DNA of 64,000 nucleotides from Protea cynaroides (taxonomy: Eukaryota > Streptophyta > Magnoliopsida > Proteales > Proteaceae): NCBI GenBank assembly GCA_028583415.1, contig CM053276.1, forward strand, positions 12,359,774-12,423,773, read 5' to 3'. The translations under genes and the position numbers were made by a program. This document shows, in pieces, positions 55,649 to 64,000 of the stretch. Under the pieces are notes generated by a model. It ran no database searches, was not told the origin of the DNA, and saw nothing but the letters and a program-made list of their open reading frames with translations. How positions within the stretch are numbered: position 1 is the first letter of the stretch; each line of letters starts with the position of its first letter.

Positions 55649-56311
55649 TAAGGGTGTCAAAACTGGACCCGGCCCGGTAGCACAGACCGAACCAGTCCGA
55701 TATAACCCGAACCCAGCTCAGACCGAGTCTTAATGGACAGGTTTTGGTCTGAGCTTGTAAAGTCCAACACCGTTTCAGTCAAAACCGAAATCAAACCGGA
55801 CCGGTCCGTTAAGAAACCTGAATTAGCCCAAACCGAAAAAACCCAATCCGAACACCGATAACGTTCGTTCGGGCCCAATTTCTTAACTTTAATGGTTTTA
55901 AATTTTAATAGATTGTGTTACACTATTAGAGTTCACTTCATGATCTAGAAAATTATGTGAATCTATAGTTGAAAAGATTATGTTAATTGTTATAATTTAT
56001 TAAATTACATACATATGGAAGGAATAATGCTAATTTTATAGATAGAAATAATAAAATAGGCTATATAGTTTACATATAAAAGGGGCCCGATAAACCCGAT
56101 AAGCCCGATCCGGACCAAACCAACCCAAAATCACCTCAATAAACCCAGCCCGATAACAAATCGATACCGGATCAGTCCGTTAGTTATTGTGTCCAGCGCA
56201 GCCCACCCCAACCCTAACTCTTAATGGACATGTTTTGGACTGGGCTTATAAAACTCAACACCGATTCAACCCGAACCTAAACCGGCCCAGACCGGCCCGT
56301 TGATACCCTTA
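55649..56311. mobile_element. hAT-type MITE, copy 2 (inverted relative to copy 1)
   Basis: TIRs TAAGGGTGTCAA and TTGATACCCTTA with a perfect 8-bp duplication CGTTTAGT (55641-55648 and 56312-56319). 663 bp, with the same GC-rich arms and AT-rich centre as 41644-42295 but in reverse orientation. Confidence 0.93.
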
Positions 56312-56319
56312 CGTTTAGT

Positions 56320-57059
56320 GGTATTTGAATATTAATTTGGATAATGTATCCAATTCGTGCAAATATCCAATTAACAAAAAAAAAAAAAAAATAGCTAATG
56401 TTTTTGAGTAATCTTGATGATCTAATAAGTTTCAGAAAACAAGAAAAAGAAAATCATGAGATCAGTACAACTAAAAAACAATGATTGAGAGGGATTGTAC
56501 GAGTCACAGAATGATATCTAGCCACGAAAATAAATAAATAATCAAAAATCCTGATTTAATTTGCAACTGTATCCATTTAGTATTATCCGGATATGATCAT
56601 ATTCAGACTATTCAATCCATTTATACTCCTTACCAAGCGCAGTCCCAAGGTAGGGAGAGGATTTGAACCATAGTTAGTAAATTTGCATGGACAAACTTGT
56701 CTGCATCTTTATAAAGATACAATAAAATATGTTATTTTAATGGCAGCCCATAATAATGCGTAAATTATACACATATTTTCCTATAAATGTGTTTATATTT
56801 AAATCTTTAAAACTCTTTTTCAGAAACCTTTGCTTCATTACGGCTCAATGTTGACACCTTTACTCACAATCTTAATAACCAAAAATACCCATTGGGTAGG
56901 GGTGTCAAAATTTTGAGTGATTTGATCAAACCAAAAAATCCACACCAAACTAAATCTAAGTCATTATTGGTGCCAACCAAATGAACCAAAACTGAGAAAA
57001 CGATAAATTCCAATAAAATTGATAAAATTCAACTTTTTTTTGCCTGAAAAGAAGCTCTA
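56320..57059. other. Non-coding region
   Basis: AT-rich spacer with a poly-A run near 56377. A GGGTGTCAAAATTTTGAGTG word near 56900 resembles the end of another hAT-type MITE, but no partner was found. Confidence 0.4.
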
Positions 57060-58300
57060 TGGTCCAAGTTTGCTTGCTCATGTGAGCGTCTGGTATACAT
57101 ATTTATTCAAAGATACCAGCTGACCTTTGTACTGATAATCCTTTTCACGAAGGCTAAATGTAACAAGGATTGTCACATTTAAAATTGTAATAACCCAATG
57201 AATGTGTATTAATTTAAAAAAATCATCATGAGAACTTTAATATATAGGGATTGTTTTGGTATTTCATTTGGGATTAATACAAATTTGGCGGTGACAATAC
57301 CCTCGTTACAAGATTAAGTGTAACAAGGGCTTGTTACAAGTAGAATTTTCCATCCCTTTTTGCCTTTTGTAAAGCTATGGAATAAAAACAAAAACAAAAA
57401 AAAAAAAAAAATTCCATCCCTATTTGCCCTTTGTAAAGCTATGGAATAAAAACAAAAAAATTTCTGTTGACACCTTTTAATGGGCATTTCTGGTTATTAA
57501 AATTATGAGGAGAGGTGTCCGAATTGAGCCGTAACTGAGAATCAAAATTAAAAGTAATTGAAATCAAACCATTACATAAAAATAGAAATTATATAAGCCA
57601 TGGTGTTCAAATCGCCTGGATTCCAGCAGAAATCTAAGGGTTGGAATTCATCTGGTACGCATACCAATATATCGATATGTGCATTGGATGAAATCCAATC
57701 CTTGGCAGCAGGAACTACCGTTGGAGAGGATTTCAATACATGATATTTGGTATGGTTTCAGTATAATACAGAAGGCAAAATGATTTCAAACCAAATCGAT
57801 CAAAGGTTTTATCTAGAGAAAAAAAAAAAAAAACCACCAAAAGTTTCATAATTTTAAGTCTCAGAAGCAGCATTATGCTGTGTTCCTTCAACTCCGTTGG
57901 TATGAATTCTACAAACGATTTGGTTGTTCTCCAATTTATAAAGACAAAGTCATCAGATTTCAATGACTAGAGGTGCATCGATCATGCAAACTGAGAAGAA
58001 ATCGATCAATCAAGCCCTTCAAAAACCTTTGAGAAACCCCATTTTTCCTCTATTATTGAAACGCAATACCTCTCACTATGAAGCTCAGGGAGCAAATCAG
58101 GACCGATGCGTTGTGCCCTTTCCCTTTCATTTGATAGGCAACTAGATTTGAGTGACTGTTCATTATATAAAAATGAAGAAATGGAAGATTTCTATTTAAG
58201 AAATTGGCAGACAAAAAGCGGACGAAAGGTCCAAAACTATGTGGACTCATATTCCTCATAAAAGTGGACTCATATTCCTCATAAAAGTCCAATGCATCAA
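57060..58300 (+). repeat. Local duplication, copy 2
   Basis: Partner of 47760-48690. Within it, a short internal duplication repeats 'ccctttgtaaagctatggaataaaaac' at about 57360 and 57428. The inserted part at about 57600-57720 matches the palindromic repeat near 20215-20310. Shortly before the end, GTGGACTCATATTCCTCATA is duplicated in tandem (about 58240-58285). Confidence 0.8.
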
Positions 58301-58354
58301 TCTTAATCTCGAAAGGAATAATTGTCCAGAAACTTTTCTTTAGTCAAAATTCAG

Positions 58355-58465
58355 TTTGTCGACTCGAATAGAGGGCTCAGATTCATTTGAGTCCTACGTG
58401 TAGGCCATCCAATAGAGGCGTCCCCCCTCCTCCTGAACCTCTGAGAGAAGAGGATGTGAATCCGT
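58355..58465. mobile_element. Half of a foldback MITE (truncated)
   Basis: GTCGACTCGAATAGAGGGCT followed by AGGCCATCCAATAGAGG and ending GAGGATGTGAATCC resembles one arm of the foldback MITE families; the other arm is missing. Confidence 0.5.
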
Positions 58466-58756
58466 CAATGGACTATTGACACAAACTCCTTTTTAGATGC
58501 CGTCATTGGGCCATCACGGTAGCCTTAGGTGCAGGAGGTATTATTCGTATTTAGTAATGAAGGTTGGGTTTTGTGCTGATCTGATGGACATTGGTGCGCG
58601 ATCAATGAGATTTTACACCAGATTAATGTCACAAATAAAAATCGACTAATTAATAATGGTTGATAGCTATTTTGGGAACCTTTCAAATCTTATTATTTAC
58701 GTAATTTTTTGTGTTGTCCGACTCATTTGCTTGTTAATTTTTTTATCAGATGATAA

Positions 58757-59191
58757 TGTTAGAATATTATGAGTTTAGGGTTTCAATGAAACTTATTCCA
58801 ATCTCATACAGTAGCCCTAGAACACAATAGAAAAGTCATAAACAATGAATATAAAGACATACCTGTCTGAAGAGATTAATTTTCATACGCTCCACGACGC
58901 TCCAAGCTTTGATCGAAATCCCTCGGCTACAGTCTTCCACAGCCTCCAGAGGATATCCTGACGTCTCTTGCTAATGGGAGCAGAGAACTGATTTACCGTG
59001 CTGTAGGGACTCTAATCCTGTATTTATAGAATACAGATGTAACCCTAAAACCCTTCCCACAATAGAATTAGGGTTACCAAACCTATCTCATACCGTGTGA
59101 CGAACCAAATCAAACCGGTTATACCGTGTCAATCAGATTCTCACTGAATTAACTAGTTTAGGTAATTAATTAAGTTCACATAAATCTAACA
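58757..59191 (-). repeat. 3' LTR of the second copia copy
   Basis: 435 bp, TGTTAGA...TCTAACA, followed at 59192 by the minus-strand polypurine tract. A small deletion near 58865 accounts for most of the length difference from the 441-bp LTRs. Confidence 0.92.
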
Positions 59192-59609
59192 ATCTCCCAC
59201 TTGGGCTATATTAATTACAAAACTATCGTCAACCAGTGTGGCCACGGAATCCAACATATTAAATCATCACTAACTTTGAAACATCCATCAAGCTTTCCAA
59301 TGCGAGCAACAACGAATAATACACCTTAACATATGGTGTATAAACTTCTGTCAGTCACAACAGAGGTCTACTCAATACATGAATCGCCTGAGATAATGCA
59401 TGAAAGTAAACTCCCATGCGAGTCCAAACTTGATTAAAGAACCTTAATCAAAGTGCCCCAAAATCTTTATGGGCAACTTAACATGGTATTTAAATATTCT
59501 AGAATTATAATACAATACTTTGGCTAGACATCGCCTTTATTCTTTGATATTATCCTTTCATGGCAAACCGCATCTAGCTTGGATTAATACCAGACTTTGA
59601 CTTGCCATC

Positions 59610-59735
59610 ATTATTTGTATGGCTGAATACCGCCTCTTATCTTGGCTGAATACTACCTTATATATCTGGCTGAATACTGCCTTGAAACTTTGACTAAATA
59701 CTGCCTTGAAACTTTGACTAAATACTGCCTCATAT
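59610..59735. repeat. 24-bp tandem repeat, diverged
   Basis: Five degenerate units of the TTGGCTGAATACTGCCTT type, equivalent to 25893-25990 in the first copy but with more units recognisable. Confidence 0.8.
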
Positions 59736-59977
59736 CTGTGACATGTCAAACACATAACTATGTATGCAAAATAGCAATAACGCAAATGCTAATGTAAATA
59801 AAATCATAGTTACAAAAATTATACCCATCAAACCATGAGCAATACAATCAAGCACAGTAAGCAATGTGAAAACACAAGTATAAACATAAAGAGTCCATCA
59901 CTGATTAAGCATATCTAGAAACTCCCACTGATTCTCAGATCTTTGGCCACTTAAGCCTCTAATAAAATTATTTGTTT

Positions 59978-61520
59978 TCATCCATTCTTATATTGGACAT
60001 ACCGTCCCTTAAAGACTCTCACTGACAAAACCTTTGTCCGAGAATCTACAATGATATAAAATCTTTTGACATCTTTCTTACTTCTAGAGATTCGATCTCC
60101 ATTATACTTTGAAATACTAGATTTCATATTATTCTTTGAGAATAACACAACTGAACCACTGTCAGAATACATCTCAATAGATTTAGAAGTGAAGTCTATA
60201 ATCTTCAAATTAGAGAATAAATTTTCACACAAAATATCTTGCTTGTTATCTTTACTTAGAGTTACAAAACCCTATCACCATGACAATGAACCTTGAAGTT
60301 GATTTCTTGTCATCAATATAATCATTATAAATTACATATGATCTTTGGTCCTCTGCATATACCGCATGACCTTTCTTTTTCCCATTGTCCAGTAAGCTAT
60401 ACTAGCATCCAACTGAAAACATCATATGACACTCAATGAAAAGGCTATATGAAAATATTATAATCTTAAACATATATCAAGCTCTCTACTGCATTGTAGA
60501 TGCTAATACTCAGTATCATTCTTTGCTTACAATTCTGTCAATTTATCTCATTTACTGATCTTAGCATCCGCAACTTACTAGTTATACATACATACTGAAC
60601 CATTAAAAAACATGAACAATATTTATATTTTGAGATAAATTCAGAATATTATTTTTCCTGTCACGAGCAAACTCAATTCCAGGTACAAAGGTACTTTCTC
60701 ATACAGTTTTACATGTCGAAGTTATCAGACAGAAAAACATTGATTTCAACTAGTAAACCATGTCACTACAGGCCAACGAAAATCATCAACACACATGACA
60801 AGGAAATGAATCCACTCCCACTGACCTATAGATATATACAATGATCAATGACAATCTCAACAAAGTTGAAAGAAGATACAACCCTGTCAAACTTCAAATA
60901 TCATTATCTGGATATTCGTTTAATCCACAGATTGACTTTATAAGTCTACAAAACATATCTTCTTTATCCTTACCACAAAATCTTGTGATTAAAATATATA
61001 AATATTTTCTTTGATCAAAATGATCTTTACATCTACCTGATGCAACTCCAAAATAAACCTCAAAATTTGAAGTTTTCTTTCTCTTCCCTTTATGTGATTC
61101 TACTTTACTATAAATCTTACTTTGTAGCAATCAATTCTCCCACTGAAATCACACAATTTGTTGTATATCCATTTTTAACCTATGAGTACACCGTTCATTG
61201 ACAAAAACATAAAATTCTAGTCTCGTTATTATTCATAGACAACAACACATCATTTATGATCATTAAACATTCAAGAGCAATTTCATTACTAATAACTTGC
61301 TCAAAATCATTAGGATCTTTATTTTTGTCCATCACCAAAAACATCTATTTTGAAGTACAACATGTGATTGGATGAAATCATAGATCTACATGGTCTAGTA
61401 TATCTCTTCATTGTCTCATCTGGCTCTGCTACTATGGCTGAAGCATCGATCTTAATGAATATTTCTATAATCATTTCATTATACTCTGATAACATTTCTG
61501 TTATATCAACTGGTTACTTC
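59978..61520 (-). pseudogene. Copia RT-RNase H remnant, second copy
   Basis: Same region as 26253-27801. RNase H remnant with DSGSVVLFSKNNMKSSISKY (59978-60232) and RT N-terminal part around 61300-61520. It carries the same in-frame TAA ahead of the RT block as the first copy and equivalent losses at catalytic positions. Confidence 0.8.
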
Positions 61521-63227
61521 GCATCCATTTCCATGTGGTCTCATCACACTTCAAGTTTCTTGGGTATATTTTGACATCCCATAATATAACAACTCAATGT
61601 TCTAAATTAATCACTATCCTACGAGTGTTATAAAATCATGTCAGTTCTACAATCTCATAACAAGAAGATAACTTAAACTGAAACTGAAACTGAAAACTGA
61701 CTAACTAGCACTCTATTAATAATATAGACTGTAATATCAATTCTTTCCTTACAGGATCAAATACATTCTTAGGTTTTTGCAAACACTTGCTTAAATTTAT
61801 CAGGGAATAAACCAATATCACATGGTCTCCCAAAACTCTCTCATTCAGATCCAATAGTTTGTTCTTTTAATAAAAGTTTTTTCACCTTAATTTTCATTAT
61901 TTAGAAAAACAACCATAGACTAAACTGTGACAAGAAGTCCTAGATGAAATCTCGATGTCCACCAATTCCAATAAATCCTTGTTGTGAATAACCTTCACTT
62001 ACTTTAATCTTGTCATATTCTCTTTTAATTAATTTTCACATATATACATGTAATAAACCTTGGAAGGAGAATTTCAGAATATTATTCTTTCTAATCTTTC
62101 TTTGGACAACAGTCATGAATCCTTATGACCAGGATGGAAGATTACAATATACAGTTTAACTTCTAAAGATAGAATAAATTAAAGATTAATGCTTAAGTAT
62201 CCAATATACTGCACATTCTTGCTCAGAAGTTTCATAATCCTTATTCCTTTTTCACTTAAGTTGTCTAACTATATAAATTTTTTTTTTCTTTACATGTCCC
62301 TTCTGGGTCACTTTACAAGAATATTATTCTACTTAGATCATTTTTATCTTGTAGTTTCTTAATGTCTAATTCTTTGTCATAAAGTTTCTGACTATTCCAT
62401 GAAAAAATATTTTCTTTCTATGGGTTTTCCTACCCCTTTTACAACTTGCCTTTGTCTGGGTATAGATTATGCACTATGACATTGATATTCATATTTTTCT
62501 ATTTTCTTTGAACTTTTATCCTTAGTTCTTTCACTTTAGGATTCACTATATTTTTGAGCACTATAGGTCACCAGGATCTGACTAGACAATTCTTGTGAGG
62601 AAATGAAAAGTCTAAAATGTCACTTACATAGGTTTTAATGAACCTACAAATATTCACTTATCCTTGAGCTTATCATTAATACTTAACAGCTCTACTTTGT
62701 ATTTCCTCACATTTCGAATACCATCTCTTATCATCAAAAATTGATACTGATGGACTTGAGTAATAAAACATCTCTCTGCCCCTTCTTGAAAAATCAAATC
62801 TTTATTTGGATTTCTCAAGAAAATATCTTTTTCCAATGTTCCTCATCTGAACATTGCATTACTTGATCTTAAGGACTGAACACCCTAAGGATCATAATAC
62901 AATTTTTCTGTTGAGTACATCTAGGTTAAACAGTCCTAGACTAGTTTTTAATTTTCATACCAATTCATAGAACTGACTGTCAAAAATAGGCATCTTAAGG
63001 TATTTAATCATTACTTGTCCACAACAATGTAAATAATTGTAAGTCTACGATTAATACAAAATAAAATTAGCTAGCAAGAATATATATATACATAACATGT
63101 GCAAGCTAATTAGTATCTTTGAAAAATCAATCGAACTACACATACATCCTTTGGGACAATATGTGCACTGGTCCTCTCAATATCTGTGCAATAACTGCGA
63201 AGAGATAATGACTTTCGAAAATCTCAC

Positions 63228-63690
63228 CACCTTTGGGTGGATGAAGACCCCTAAAGCCACAATCCTTCAATCATGTGCATGAGTTCTTTATTTTCTTTGA
63301 CAACGCCACCTTTGGGTGGACAGTGTTGTTCTTTATAATCTTAGACAACGCCACCTTTGGGTGGACAGTGTCATTCTTTGCTGTATCCATAAAAGTGAGA
63401 GTTTATGTTAGTGTCACTTTTATGTGAACACTATATTTTCTTACAATAGTTTGTAAATATATAAATGCTAGATTTGAGCATATTATGATAGAACTAAGGT
63501 TGCCACTTTGGTGGTCACACCATAATCCTCACACAATAGCTATAAATCATAATTTGAATAAACTTGGACAATGTCACCTTTGGATGAACATTATCAAAAC
63601 TAAAGTATTTACAAATACATATTCTAGAATTTGAACACATCATAATAAAACAAGGTTGCCACTTTGGTGGTCACACCAAGTTCCCCCATG
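63228..63690. repeat. Short repeats in the gag region, second copy
   Basis: Three CACCTTTGGGTGGA words (about 63229, 63307, 63350) and two TAAGGTTGCCACTTTGGTGG words (about 63496, 63651), matching 29515-29965. Confidence 0.75.
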
Positions 63691-64000
63691 ATATGAACAA
63701 ATCATAAACTGCAGCTTATGTGAGATATTTATTTAACCATGAATGCTTTAAAATATAATTTTACAAGTCTAAACATTCATATGAACATGCACATTAGCTC
63801 AATCAATCAATTTTGTACAATAACTTTGAGAAAAATCAGTAAAAACATTACAAATCAAGTTCCCATAGGGTATTTTTCCATAATAACATATTTTTTAATG
63901 CATCAAAATATACCAAAATATATACCAGATTGAAGAGCATTAAAAATGGAGTCCAAGGAAACAAACCAGAGGTCAATCGGACATTCCTAGCTCCCAGAAT

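Larger units (their letters stand above)
58757..64000 (-). mobile_element. Second copy of the decayed copia element (truncated by window)
   Basis: Starts TGTTAGAATATT with the left (3') LTR and aligns along its whole visible length with 25106 to about 30300. The right LTR lies beyond the window. Candidate left target duplication: GATAA (58752-58756). Internal identity by eye is around 90% or more, including shared defects in RT, RNase H and the zinc knuckle. There is no functional gene. Confidence 0.9.

Noticed and set aside
24983..64000. Search for tRNA, rRNA or organellar insertions
   Set aside because: No cloverleaf with conserved tRNA boxes, no rRNA core words and no plastid or mitochondrial gene motif were noticed; a tRNA scan would be needed to be certain.

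Overview
The window is nuclear DNA of a seed plant, most likely an angiosperm with a large, transposon-rich genome. The evidence is nested Ty3/gypsy and Ty1/copia retrotransposons with initiator-Met tRNA primer sites, Mutator- and hAT-type MITEs with perfect or near-perfect target duplications, a plant LINE 3' end, and fragments of plant genes with plant-type introns. No bacterial, organellar or CRISPR features were seen. At most one intact cellular gene is visible: a two-exon TIR-only gene on the minus strand at 37399-38053.

Layout. 1-17160: a Tork/TNT1-like copia element (pol at 1484-2804 and 14550-16418, 3' LTR from 16435) split by an 11.7-kb Tekay/Del-like gypsy element (2805-14549, TSD CAAAC). 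It is also broken on its left by head-to-head LTR pieces of the same gypsy superfamily (1-1483). The gypsy element carries an extra antisense gene between its 5' LTR and gag (5331-6652), related to the plant 'putative transposon protein' family. 17.5-18.1 kb: a decayed paralogue of the TIR-only gene. 18.9-19.3 kb: a topoisomerase I gene fragment that keeps its introns. 20.4-21.8 kb: a Mutator-like MITE. 22.3-25.0 kb: the 3' end of an old gypsy element interrupted by a solo LTR (TSD ATGGT). 25.1-31.5 kb: a complete but decayed minus-strand copia element (TSD CATGA); a second copy starts at 58757 and runs out of the window. 31.5-58.7 kb: a low-gene-density interval with foldback MITEs, two hAT MITEs, a CrRLK1L receptor-kinase fragment (39.8-40.2 kb), a LINE fragment (46.4-47.4 kb), a local duplication (47.8-48.7 and 57.1-58.3 kb), microsatellites and AT-rich spacer.

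How the parts relate. Almost everything is a mobile element at some stage of decay. All polyproteins carry stops or frameshifts, and the gypsy copy has also lost catalytic RT and RNase H residues. The most unusual signals are three. First, the antisense gene captured inside the gypsy element. Second, the paired short-motif clusters (TCGACCC in one LTR family, ACCGGT in a related one) that flank the LTR TATA box. Third, the amplification of a copia family whose coding region seems already dead. All assignments are by eye from translated sequence and remembered family motifs; no database search was run.
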